Positions 48,255 to 57,000 of a stretch of 64,000 nucleotides of DNA are shown piece by piece. Within the stretch, counting starts at the first letter, position 1, and the number at the start of each line of letters is the position of its first letter. This DNA is from Flavobacteriales bacterium (GTDB lineage: Bacteria; Bacteroidota; Bacteroidia; Flavobacteriales_F; PHOS-HE28), in the NCBI GenBank assembly GCA_016699575.1, contig CP064979.1, forward strand, positions 1,488,001 to 1,552,000, written 5' to 3'. The notes beneath the pieces were generated by a model. It was not told the DNA's origin. It saw nothing but the letters and a program-made list of their open reading frames with translations, and made no database searches. The position numbers and the translations under genes are program-made.

Positions 48255-49508
48255 CTACTTCACCACGAAGCGCGCCGTGCTGCGGCTGCGCTGTTCCACC
48301 AGCACTTCCTTGCCGCTGGTGAGCTTGGCGAGGGTCGGCTCGTCGTAGTGCCGCACGGTCACCAGCTCCAGTTCCTCGTTCCAACGCACTTCGTACTCGC
48401 TGCGCAGGTCCAGCACCAGCGGCTTCACACGGTTGTCGTTGTCCACGCACACCGTGAAGGCCACGGCACTGTTCTGCATGAGGTTGATGCGCACGCCGTG
48501 CTGCGCCAACGTGCGGAAGATGCCGCTGAGGTTCTCCTCCACGATGAAGGACAGGTCGCGCGGGGTGATGCTGATGAGCACCTGCGCGGGCTTGATGATG
48601 AACGAGGGGATGAGCGAGTCGTTCTCGCTGCGGTCGTCGATGGTGGTGCCGGGCGCGTTGAGGTCCACGAACGAGCGCACGTACAGGGGGATCTGCTTCT
48701 TCTGCAGCGGCTGCAGCGTGCGCGGGTGGATGACGCTGGCGCCGAAGTAGCTCAGCTCGATGGCCTCACGGTAGCTGATGTGGCTGAGCAACTTAGTGTC
48801 AGGGAAGCGCTTCGGGTCGGCGTTGAACATGCCGGGCACGTCCTTCCAGATGGTGACGCTCTCGGCGTCGAGCAGGTAGGCGAAGATGGCCGCGCTGAAG
48901 TCGGAGCCTTCGCGGCCGAGAGTGGTGGTGGTGCCATCGGCCGTGCACCCGATGAAGCCTTGCGCAACGATGCGCTTCGGCGTTCCGGCCACGTTGCCCA
49001 AGAGGCCCTCGGCGTGTTGCGTGGACGCCTCCCAATCGACGTGCGCACTACGGAACGTATCGTCGGTGCGCACCACGTTGCGCGCGTCCGCCCACGTGTT
49101 CGCCAACCCGGCATGCTTCAGGTGCGCGCTCACGATCAACGTGCTCCACACTTCACCTTGCGATACGATCCGATCGTAGTCGCGGTCGCGTTGCCCGGAA
49201 GGCGCCGTGTTGAGGAAGTCGTTCAACCGGTTGAAGTGCAGCACCAGTTCCGCTGCGGCGGCCACATCGTCCGGTGCCACTTCGGCCAATACAACCAAGT
49301 GCGACTTCCTCAGCGCCTCCAGCTTCTCTCCTACCGGCGCACCCTCGCAATACCCCCACACGATCTCCTCCAGCGCATTGGTGGTCTTGCCCATGGCGCT
49401 CACCACCACCAGCAGGTCGTCGTTGGGGAAGTGCTTGAGCACGTGGGCCACGTTGCGCACGCCTGCCGCATCCTTCACGCTGGCCCCGCCGAACTTGAAG
49501 ACTTTCAT
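48255..49508 (-). CDS. lysC: Aspartate kinase
   Basis: Aspartate kinase phosphorylates aspartate at the entry to lysine, threonine and methionine synthesis. The 417-residue monofunctional enzyme begins MKVFKFGGASVKDAAGVRNVAHVL, shows GFIGCTADGTTTTLGREGSDFSAAIFAYLLDAESVTIWKDVPGMFNADP and two C-terminal ACT-like segments (VLISITPRDLSFIVEENLSGIF, EVRWNEELELVTVRHYDE). Its ATG overlaps the glycosyltransferase-like stop by 4 bases. Confidence 0.92.
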   Translation of the reverse strand: MKVFKFGGASVKDAAGVRNVAHVLKHFPNDDLLVVVSAMGKTTNALEEIVWGYCEGAPVGEKLEALRKSHLVVLAEVAPDDVAAAAELVLHFNRLNDFLNTAPSGQRDRDYDRIVSQGEVWSTLIVSAHLKHAGLANTWADARNVVRTDDTFRSAHVDWEASTQHAEGLLGNVAGTPKRIVAQGFIGCTADGTTTTLGREGSDFSAAIFAYLLDAESVTIWKDVPGMFNADPKRFPDTKLLSHISYREAIELSYFGASVIHPRTLQPLQKKQIPLYVRSFVDLNAPGTTIDDRSENDSLIPSFIIKPAQVLISITPRDLSFIVEENLSGIFRTLAQHGVRINLMQNSAVAFTVCVDNDNRVKPLVLDLRSEYEVRWNEELELVTVRHYDEPTLAKLTSGKEVLVEQRSRSTARFVVK

Positions 49509-50968
49509 TGTTCCGTCGTCCGTCGTTGAAAGAGGGTGAATCTATCGTTGCGCCACACTTCGGTCCATCGCGCATCGGTTAGCACGTACGGGACCAAGCC
49601 AGCGTCGTACATGCCCGCCTCGCTCGGAGACCCTGCGACCAATATGAACTGCGGCTCCACCTCCGCCACGTGCGCGACCGGTCTTCCGGGGTCGGTAGGC
49701 GACGCGGCCCACATGCTCGTACGGCCCGTGAAGAGGTGCACCGCCCATGGCCGTGTGCTGGCCACACGAGCATAGGCGGGAACGATGCGCCTCACCGCTT
49801 CGAACGCCTCCTGCGCGGCGGGTGCGTACGGTCCCATGGCAGCGGTATTGTCATGTTGCGCGAACCACCGCACGGACAGTGCGTGCGCTAGGAGGAAGGC
49901 GCCCAACACGCCAGGCAAGACAACACGTGGGAGCTTCATCCGCTCCGCGATCCACGCACTGCCTTCAACGAGGTACACCAGCACCAACGGCAGCAACGGC
50001 AGCATGAAGCGCGCGGCCGAGTTGGTGTCGGGATACACGAGCAGCATGAGCACCCACAGCACCACCAGCAGCTCCACCGCACCGAAGCGCTGCACCACGC
50101 GCCGGATGAAACCGGCCACCGCCGTTGCAAGCACCACGGGCACCAGCAACCTGTTCATCCACATGGGCAGCTCCTGTTCGAAGTAGGCCGCCACCGCGCG
50201 GGCATAGATCATCGTGTTCGTGCCCATGCGGTGAATGAGGCTGCCGACATCAAGCAATTCCGCGTACCAGAAGCCGGATGCAGCATCGGACCGCGAGAGC
50301 AGCATCGGCAGCGCAACACCGACGAGCGGTGGCACGAGCAGACCGCAGACCCTGGCCGCCGTCATTGGGCGTTGTGCCTCCTTGCACCATCGGCTGCGCA
50401 ACAGCTCCACGCACAGCACCAGCCACAACAACCAACCAGCGGACTTCAGCAGAACAGCGAACACCACAATGGCCAGCGCCCACCACCATCGTCGTTGGCC
50501 GGGCTGCTGCAGCAAGACCATCAACACCACCACGCAGAGCGACAGCAGCAGGTCGGGCATGATCTCTGTGCAAGCTTGCAGCACATGCCGGTCGTAGGCG
50601 AAAAGCAAGGCGCCGATGAGCGCCGCGGCTGGATGCGCACTGCGCAGGTAAAGGAACAGGAGCAGTGCGATGGCCATCACCACCAGCACGTTCAACATTG
50701 CGTACGGCGCCACCTCCGTACCGAACATCGCGTGGACGGGAACAAGCAGCAGCGAGAACCCGATACCCTTCGGGGCTGGTCCGTGCGCAGGCCAGTTGAG
50801 CACGGCACGATCGGGCAGCATCAACCCGCCCTGCGACAGGTCGCGCGCTTGCACGATGTACTGTGCGAAGTCATCGCCCCAATCGTGGGTGCCGCGCACG
50901 CAGATGAAGAAGAGCGGCAGCACGAGCACGGCCAGCAACGCATAGCCGTGCCAACCGCGCCACTTCAT
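49505..50968 (-). CDS. Polytopic membrane glycosyltransferase-like protein (GT39/ArnT-type)
   Basis: The 487-residue protein has about ten to twelve membrane helices. After the first helix comes an acidic loop (RGTHDWGDDFAQYIVQARDLSQGG), whose Asp residues resemble the catalytic first loop of GT-C lipid-linked glycosyltransferases of the GT39/PMT-2 type. A soluble C-terminal domain follows (VASTRPWAVHLFTGRTSMW). Probable role: transfer of a sugar from a polyprenyl carrier at the envelope. It overlaps the GNAT gene and lysC by 4 bases each, an odd functional grouping. Confidence 0.78.
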   Translation of the reverse strand: MKWRGWHGYALLAVLVLPLFFICVRGTHDWGDDFAQYIVQARDLSQGGLMLPDRAVLNWPAHGPAPKGIGFSLLLVPVHAMFGTEVAPYAMLNVLVVMAIALLLFLYLRSAHPAAALIGALLFAYDRHVLQACTEIMPDLLLSLCVVVLMVLLQQPGQRRWWWALAIVVFAVLLKSAGWLLWLVLCVELLRSRWCKEAQRPMTAARVCGLLVPPLVGVALPMLLSRSDAASGFWYAELLDVGSLIHRMGTNTMIYARAVAAYFEQELPMWMNRLLVPVVLATAVAGFIRRVVQRFGAVELLVVLWVLMLLVYPDTNSAARFMLPLLPLVLVYLVEGSAWIAERMKLPRVVLPGVLGAFLLAHALSVRWFAQHDNTAAMGPYAPAAQEAFEAVRRIVPAYARVASTRPWAVHLFTGRTSMWAASPTDPGRPVAHVAEVEPQFILVAGSPSEAGMYDAGLVPYVLTDARWTEVWRNDRFTLFQRRTTEQ

Positions 50969-51441
50969 TCAGCGCAGATCTTGCGGAGCTGGTCCAGTTC
51001 CAAGGAACCGTTCAACCACTCCTTCGAGTACTTCGCGCAGAAGCGGTCATAGAACCGGATCGCATCCGTGTTCCAATCGAGCACTTGCCAGAGCATGCCG
51101 CTGTAGTTGTGCTCCACCGCGTGCGCGGCGCATTGACGGAAGAGCTTTTCGCCGATGCGGTGTCCGCGTGCGCTCTCGGTAACGATGATGTCCTCCAGAT
51201 AGAGGCGGCGGCCCTTCCACGTGGAATAACGTTCGTAACAGACCGCCATGCCCGCGATCACGCCATCCGCCTCGGCCACCCAACCGACCCAGACCGGATC
51301 GGCACCGAAGCCCGCCTCCTTCATGTGTTGCAAGGTCACCGTGACTTCCTCCGGTGCTCGTTCGAACAGGGCGAGTTCCTTCACAAGGGCCAGCATCTGG
51401 GGAACATCGCGCTCTTCGGCACGACGGATGACGACGTACAT
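50965..51441 (-). CDS. GNAT family N-acetyltransferase
   Basis: The 158-residue protein shows the GNAT fold: VIRRAEERDVPQMLALVKELALFE, VAEADGVIAGMAVCYERYSTWKGRRLYLEDIIVTESARGHRIGEKLFRQCAAHA, then MLWQVLDWNTDAIRFYDRFCAKYSKEW. The acetyl-CoA loop is RGHRIG and the WNTDAIRFY block recalls diamine acetyltransferase-type enzymes. The start at 51441 (MYVVIRR) is preferred to the GTG two codons earlier. It heads a three-gene leftward operon. Confidence 0.88.
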   Translation of the reverse strand: MYVVIRRAEERDVPQMLALVKELALFERAPEEVTVTLQHMKEAGFGADPVWVGWVAEADGVIAGMAVCYERYSTWKGRRLYLEDIIVTESARGHRIGEKLFRQCAAHAVEHNYSGMLWQVLDWNTDAIRFYDRFCAKYSKEWLNGSLELDQLRKICAE

Positions 51442-51491
51442 GTCCACAAAGAAAGCCGCACCGCATCTTTGTGCCGTATCAGTCGTCAGCG

Positions 51492-51531
51492 GATCATCAT
51501 CTGATCATCTGATCGCCTGATCATCTGATCG
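51492..51531. repeat. CTGATCAT-type repeat (family G) before fbp
   Basis: ATCATCTGATCATCTGATC then GCCTGATCATCTGATC is a tandem repeat of TGATCATC words ending two bases before the fbp ATG. It is very similar to the sufC-sufD junction (16958-16997). Confidence 0.7.
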
Positions 51532-51533
51532 AA

Positions 51534-52493
51534 ATGGCCCAAGTCAAGACCCTCGCCGAGTTCATCGTGGAACGCCAGCACGAGTTCACCTATGCCACGG
51601 GTGAGCTCACGCAGCTGCTCACCAGCTTCCGCTTGGCGGGCAAAATGGTGAACCGCGAGGTGAACAAAGCTGGCCTGGCAGAGGACATCCTGGGCGCACA
51701 GGGCACCGAGAACGTACAGGGCGAGGCGCAACAGAAGCTGGACGTGTACGCCAATGACCTCTTCATCCGCCTGTTGAAGAGCCAGGGCATGGTGTGCGCC
51801 GTGGCCAGCGAGGAGAACGACGAGATCGTGCACTTCGACAACGGCGGCCAATACGTGGTGACGATGGACCCGCTGGATGGCAGCAGCAACATCGACGTGA
51901 ACGTGAGCATCGGCACCATCTTCAGCATCTACCGCCGCGTGAGCGAAGGGCCCAAGGCCACCATGGACGACTTCATGCAGCCCGGCACCGCCCAGGTGGC
52001 GGCAGGCTACATCATCTACGGCAGCAGCACCATGCTCGTGTACACCACGGGCCACGGCGTCAACGGCTTCACGCTCGACCCCAGCATCGGCACCTTCTGC
52101 CTCAGCCACCCGGACATGAAGACACCGGAGGACGGCAAGATCTTCTCGGTGAACGAGGGCAACCTCTACGACTTCAGTCCCGGCGTGCAGCAGTACATCG
52201 ACGACTGCAAGAAGCAGAAGATGAGCGCGCGCTACATCGGCAGCCTGGTAGCAGACTTCCACCGCAACCTGATGAAGGGCGGCATCTACCTGTACCCCGG
52301 CACCGCCAAGGCCCCGAAGGGCAAACTGCGCCTGCTGTACGAGGCGAACCCGTTGGCCATGATCGTTGAGCAGGCCGGAGGCATGGCCACGGATGGCGCC
52401 ACGCGGATCCTTGATCTGAAACCCACCGAACTGCACCAGCGCTGCCCGCTGTTCATCGGCAGCAGGGCGATGGTGGAACGGGCCATGAAATAG
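51534..52493 (+). CDS. fbp: Class I fructose-1,6-bisphosphatase
   Basis: FBPase hydrolyses fructose-1,6-bisphosphate in gluconeogenesis. The 319-residue protein shows AQVKTLAEFIVERQHEFTYATGELTQLLTSFRLAGK, VASEENDEIV, DPLDGSSNIDVNVSIGTIFSIY (metal and phosphate site at about residue 112), YIGSLVADFHRNLMKGGIYLYPGT and KLRLLYEANPLAMIVEQAGG. The protein is complete, ending MVERAMK. A second copy of the last 21 codons lies 0.5 kb downstream (53037-53105), with one gene between the copies. Confidence 0.95.
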   Translation: MAQVKTLAEFIVERQHEFTYATGELTQLLTSFRLAGKMVNREVNKAGLAEDILGAQGTENVQGEAQQKLDVYANDLFIRLLKSQGMVCAVASEENDEIVHFDNGGQYVVTMDPLDGSSNIDVNVSIGTIFSIYRRVSEGPKATMDDFMQPGTAQVAAGYIIYGSSTMLVYTTGHGVNGFTLDPSIGTFCLSHPDMKTPEDGKIFSVNEGNLYDFSPGVQQYIDDCKKQKMSARYIGSLVADFHRNLMKGGIYLYPGTAKAPKGKLRLLYEANPLAMIVEQAGGMATDGATRILDLKPTELHQRCPLFIGSRAMVERAMK

Positions 52494-52513
52494 CTGCACG
52501 CTGCAGCGGACAG

Positions 52514-52990
52514 ATGGATCCTTCGGCAACATTCAAACTCGAGAAGGCCATATGGACTGATGCTGATTACGTCCAAATGGGATGGCACGATGCCTTCATA
52601 CATGGCATTTCGTTCAATGCGGGAACGGAGCCTTTCGTCAGCGAGTTCCTTCTCGACATCGACTACATCTTCAAGTGGGTCCACCCATATCCGCCGTCGA
52701 AGCACTTCTCATTCTTCGTCTCGCCCTGCACCTTGGTCTTTCATGACGTTGCCGGTCTGCGGATCGATATCGCCAATGGCAATATGATGCTGGAGATCGA
52801 TATCGCGGACATTCATCACGAGCCGAACTCGAACCGTTGGCGGATCGATCTCCATGTTGGAGAGATCGCTTTTGAGGCGAGTGGTTACACTCAAGTTGTC
52901 AGACAGCTCCCAAAACACCATCAGGGTCAGGTGCTGCCAGAACTCGAACGTGGAGGTGTCTCCTTCGCCCGAATGCCTGCCAGTATTTGA
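52514..52990 (+). CDS. Hypothetical protein inserted between fbp and its duplicated 3' end
   Basis: The 158-residue protein contains DADYVQMGWHDAFIHGISFN, FVSEFLLDIDYIFKWVHPYP and FSFFVSPCTLVFHDVAGLRIDIANG. The W-HD-x-IH...LDIDYI pattern occurs in short Bacteroidota proteins of unknown role that I associate with immunity-like or accessory genes (inference). Base and codon use are less GC-rich than in fbp. It lies 20 bases after fbp and 45 bases before the second copy of the fbp 3' end, so it is probably cargo of the event that duplicated it. Confidence 0.6.
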   Translation: MDPSATFKLEKAIWTDADYVQMGWHDAFIHGISFNAGTEPFVSEFLLDIDYIFKWVHPYPPSKHFSFFVSPCTLVFHDVAGLRIDIANGNMMLEIDIADIHHEPNSNRWRIDLHVGEIAFEASGYTQVVRQLPKHHQGQVLPELERGGVSFARMPASI

Positions 52991-53021
52991 GCGTGCGATA
53001 AACGAAATGCACCTGTCGCCC

Positions 53022-53105
53022 GCATCCTTGGAAACTGAGCTGCACCAACGCTGTCCCTTGTTCATCGGTAGCAGGGCGATGGTGGAGAAGGCGATGAAAC
53101 CCTGA
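53022..53105 (+). pseudogene. Second copy of the fbp 3' end
   Basis: From 53037 to the stop at 53105 this matches the last 21 codons of fbp at 53 of 63 bases. Nine of the ten differences are synonymous and only one residue changes (Arg to Lys). The homology extends weakly to 53022. There is no start codon or 5' part, so it is a non-functional fragment. The synonymous pattern shows that it once belonged to a working fbp gene. Confidence 0.9.
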
Positions 53106-53147
53106 CGGAAGCAAGGCCCGCGGTGGCATCTTCGCGCCATTGTCAAG

Positions 53148-53555
53148 ATGAAGAGCGAAGAAACCAGCACCCGTTGCGCCCTGCTGAAATGGCTTGCGCC
53201 GAACATGCTGGAGATCCGGTTCGCCCCGGGCATCCTGCTGGACAAGTCGGGCGTGGGCGAAGTGATCCAGGAGCGCAAGCGCATGTGCGGCACAACCCCT
53301 ACTGGACTGCTGCTCATCGTGCCTCATGATACCGATCTAGACCTGAGCGTCATCAACACTGACCACCTGCGCGCGCATGATGCGACCGACTGGGTGCTCG
53401 CCTTCGCCGTAGTGGCAGGCAGCATGATGGCCGAGGCCCTGCTGCGCTTGTACAAGGCCTACTACCCCACCCCGTTCCCGGCAGAAGTGTTCAACGAGGA
53501 GGTGGCTGCGCGCACATGGCTCGGCGAGCGTGTGGCCGAGGCCTTGAAGGCTTGA
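53148..53555 (+). CDS. Hypothetical STAS-like protein (DUF7793-like)
   Basis: The 135-residue protein shows an alternating alpha/beta pattern: WLAPNMLEIRFAPGILLDKSGVGEVIQERKRMCGTTPTGLLLIVPHDTDLDLSVINTDHL, then DWVLAFAVVAGSMMAEALLRLYKAYYP. This matches the small STAS/SpoIIAA-like family found near regulators in Bacteroidota (DUF7793 by memory). A role in partner binding is inferred. It starts 43 bases after the fbp remnant. Confidence 0.6.
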   Translation: MKSEETSTRCALLKWLAPNMLEIRFAPGILLDKSGVGEVIQERKRMCGTTPTGLLLIVPHDTDLDLSVINTDHLRAHDATDWVLAFAVVAGSMMAEALLRLYKAYYPTPFPAEVFNEEVAARTWLGERVAEALKA

Positions 53556-53565
53556 AGCCCTGACC

Positions 53566-53573
53566 TAGCTTCG
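53566..53573 (+). promoter_or_regulatory. -7-like promoter box
   Basis: TAGCTTCG, one base off TAnnTTTG, lies about 60 bases before the start of the 151-residue gene. Confidence 0.3.
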
Positions 53574-53581
53574 CGGCCGTT

Positions 53582-53622
53582 CCCGAACCCGATGCCCGGA
53601 ATTACCGGCACCGGGTTTCGGG
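53582..53622. terminator. Imperfect hairpin after the STAS-like gene
   Basis: CCCGAACCCGATGCC pairs with GGCACCGGGTTTCGGG (one bulge and one G.U-type mismatch) around an 11-base loop and is followed by CGTTTG. Alternatively it is a 5' leader hairpin of the next gene. Confidence 0.5.
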
Positions 53623-53635
53623 CGTTTGTGTGCGC

Positions 53636-54091
53636 ATGAACAAAACCCAACTTCTAAAGCGGATAATAAATAGGCTGAACCGCGACTATCCAGCGGTCGT
53701 GGTTCGCTACCAAGGAGACCACCAGCTCCACATATCCAAAGGGGCTGAAGACGGCTTCGACGTTGTTGTCGACATCGGTGCGAACGAGAACACACTTGTC
53801 TTTGGCGAATGGCACAATCACTTCGAGCAATCCGAGGAAGGTGAGTCAGAACTCCTTTGGGTCATGTCGCTTGGACTTTCGCGATTGGGCCGTTTGTCTG
53901 TCACGTATAGGGGGACAGAAGCGGTTCGCAGTGCGTTCGAGACACAACAAGAGAACGGCTCATGGGAGTGGTACGCGGAAATGGGTACGGTCACATTCAA
54001 TCCGTTCGTGAAGAAGACAACGCGGTACTTCCAGAACGACCTCATCCCGGCCAAGGATATCAGGCCCGATCCGAGCACCAAAGACCAATGA
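53636..54091 (+). CDS. Hypothetical protein upstream of mfd
   Basis: The 151-residue protein begins MNKTQLLKRIINRLNRDYPAVVVRYQGDHQLHISKG and shows an alpha/beta pattern with WHNHFEQSEEGESELLWVMSLGLSRLGRLSVTYRG in the middle. No family recognised; the size and pattern resemble small immunity-like proteins (weak). The base composition is lower in GC than mfd. It overlaps the mfd start by ATGA. Confidence 0.55.
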   Translation: MNKTQLLKRIINRLNRDYPAVVVRYQGDHQLHISKGAEDGFDVVVDIGANENTLVFGEWHNHFEQSEEGESELLWVMSLGLSRLGRLSVTYRGTEAVRSAFETQQENGSWEWYAEMGTVTFNPFVKKTTRYFQNDLIPAKDIRPDPSTKDQ

Positions 54092-57000
54092 CCTCCCTCC
54101 CAGAGCTCCTCTCCCTCTACCGCTCCGATGCTCGCGTGACCCGTGTGGCCGATGGCCTGCGGGAGAAGTCCGCACGTGTGCAGATCAGCGGCACCATCGG
54201 TTCCTCGCAGGCCCTGATCGCACATGCCTTGATCGAGCAGCATGGCGGCGTACATGTGTTCGTGCTCACCCACAAGGAAGAGGCGGCGTACTTCATCAAC
54301 GACCTGGAAGCGCTGCGCGGCAAGGACAAGGATGGCCGCCACACGAAGAAGGAGGAAGACATGTTCTTCTATCCCGCACCCTCGCGTTCGCCGTACGACC
54401 CCGAAGGCCATCACGATGGGGAGCGTGTGAGCCGGACGGAAGTCCTGGAGGCGTTGATGAAGCGGCCGGAGCGACTGGTCATCATCACCTACCCCGACGC
54501 CCTCGTCCCCCTGGTGATGGGCAAGGAGGAGATGCAGAAGAACACGTTGACGGTGAAGCGAAGTGAGGAGCTGCCCATCGACATCTTGGAAGAATGGCTG
54601 CACGAGACCGGCTTCACGCGCGTCGAGTTCGTGTACGAGCCGGGGCAGTTCAGCATCCGCGGCGGCATCGTGGACGTGTTCAGCTACGGCAGCGACAAGC
54701 CCTACCGCATCGAGCTCTACGGCGATACCGTCGAAAGCGTGCGCCGCTTCGACCCGCAGGACCAGCTGACCATCGAGCGCCTGGGCGAAGCGGTGATCGT
54801 GCCCGACCTGCAGGATGAGGATGCCGCGCGACAACAGAACTTCTTCGCACAACTGCCGGAAGACGCCGTGATCTGGCTGCGGGACCTGCAAGCGATAGGG
54901 GATGCGGCGAAGAAGCAACTGAAGTTGCTCGGCGAGGTGTACGAGCGCGTGGCAGAGAAGGACAAACACCCGACGCCGGACCAGTTGCTGGCGACGGACA
55001 GCGAGTTGATCAAGGGGACGCTGGGGTATAGGAAGGTGTTCTGGGCCTCTGGCCACTTGCCACTGGCTGCTGGCCCGACCGCGAATGAGCCAGCAGCTAG
55101 TGGCCAGAAGCTAGGGGCGCATTCCATCGACTTTCAACAGCGCCCCCAACCCACCTTCGCCAAGGAATTCAAGGTTCTATCAGGAGATCTCCACAACAAG
55201 CAGAACGCGGGCTACACGAACCTGATCGCGTGCAACAGCGCGAAGCAGAGCGAACGCCTCTACACGATCTTCAACGACATGGAGCACGAGGTGGCCTTCA
55301 CGCCGCTGGTGCTCGACCTCCACGAAGGCTTCATCGACCCCGAGCTGAAGCTGGCGCTCTATACCGACCACCAGATCTTCGAGCGTTACCACCGCTACCG
55401 GCTGAAGGAGGGTTTCCGCAAGAACTCGCAGGCCCTCACGCTCAAGGAGCTCACGCAACTGAAGCCCGGCGACCTGGTGGTACACATCGACCACGGCATC
55501 GGGGTGTTCAGCGGACTGGAGAAGATCGATGCGGGCGGCTCCATGCAGGAGGCGATCCGGTTGAAATACCGCGACAACGATATCCTCTACGTGGGCATCC
55601 ATAGCCTGCACCGCGTGAGCAAGTACAGCGGCGAGGAAGGTGGCGCGGCACCGCCCGTGAGCAAGCTCGGTTCACCGGCGTGGAAGAACCTGAAGGAGAA
55701 AACGAAGGCGAAGGTGAAGGCGCTGGCCTTCGACCTGATCAAGCTCTACGCGCAGCGCAAGAGCAAGCCGGGCTTCGCTTTCCAGCCGGACAACTACCTG
55801 CAGCACGAGCTGGAGGCCAGCTTCATCTACGAGGACACGCCCGACCAGAACAAGGCCACCCAGGACGTGAAGCGCGACATGGAGAAGCCCACCCCGATGG
55901 ACCGGCTGGTCTGCGGCGATGTGGGCTTCGGCAAGACGGAGGTGGCGATCCGCGCGGCCTTCAAGGCGGCGTGCGACGGCAAGCAGGTGGCCGTGCTCGT
56001 GCCCACCACCATCCTCGCGCTGCAGCACTGGAAGAGCTTCAGCAACCGCATGAAGGGCCTGCCCGTGCGCGTGGACTACATCAACCGCTTCCGCAGCAGC
56101 GCGCAGCAGACCCAGATCCTCAAGGACCTCAAGGCAGGGAAGATCGACATCCTCATCGGCACGCACCGGCTGGTGAGCAAGGACGTGGTGTGGAAGGACC
56201 TCGGCCTGATGATCATCGACGAGGAGCAGAAGTTCGGCGTGAACGTGAAGGACAAGCTGAAGACCCTGCGCGCCACGGTGGACACGCTCACCCTCACCGC
56301 CACGCCCATCCCGCGCACACTGCAGTTCAGCCTCATGGGCGCGCGCGACCTCAGCATCATCAGCACGCCGCCGCCCAATCGCTACCCGGTGAGCACCATG
56401 TTGCAGCCTTATGATGAAGTAGTGATCCGAGGCGCGATCGAGTACGAACTCTCACGCGGCGGCCAGGTGTACTTCCTGCACGACAAGGTGAAGAACATCG
56501 AGTTCATCGCCGACATGATCCGCAAGCTGGTGCCCGGCGCGCGCGTGGGTGTGGGCCACGGTCAGCTCGAAGGCCACAAGCTGGAGGAGGTGATGCTCGA
56601 CTTCATCGAGGGCAACACCGATGTGCTCGTGTGCACCACCATCGTGGAGAACGGCCTCGACATCCCGAACGCGAACACGATCATCGTGAACGAGGCGCAG
56701 AACTTCGGCCTCAGCGACCTGCACCAGCTGCGCGGGCGCGTGGGCCGCAGCAACAAGAAGGCCTACTGCTACCTGCTCGCCCCGAGCCCGCACCTGCTGC
56801 CCGACCTCAGCCGCAAGCGCCTGCAGGCCATCGAGCAGTTCAGCGACCTGGGCAGCGGCATCCACATCGCCATGAAGGACCTCGACATCCGCGGTGCGGG
56901 CGACCTGCTGGGCGCGGAACAGAGCGGCTTCATCAACGACATCGGCTTCGAGACCTACCACAAGATCCTGGAGGAGGCCGTGCGCGAGCTGAAGGATGAG

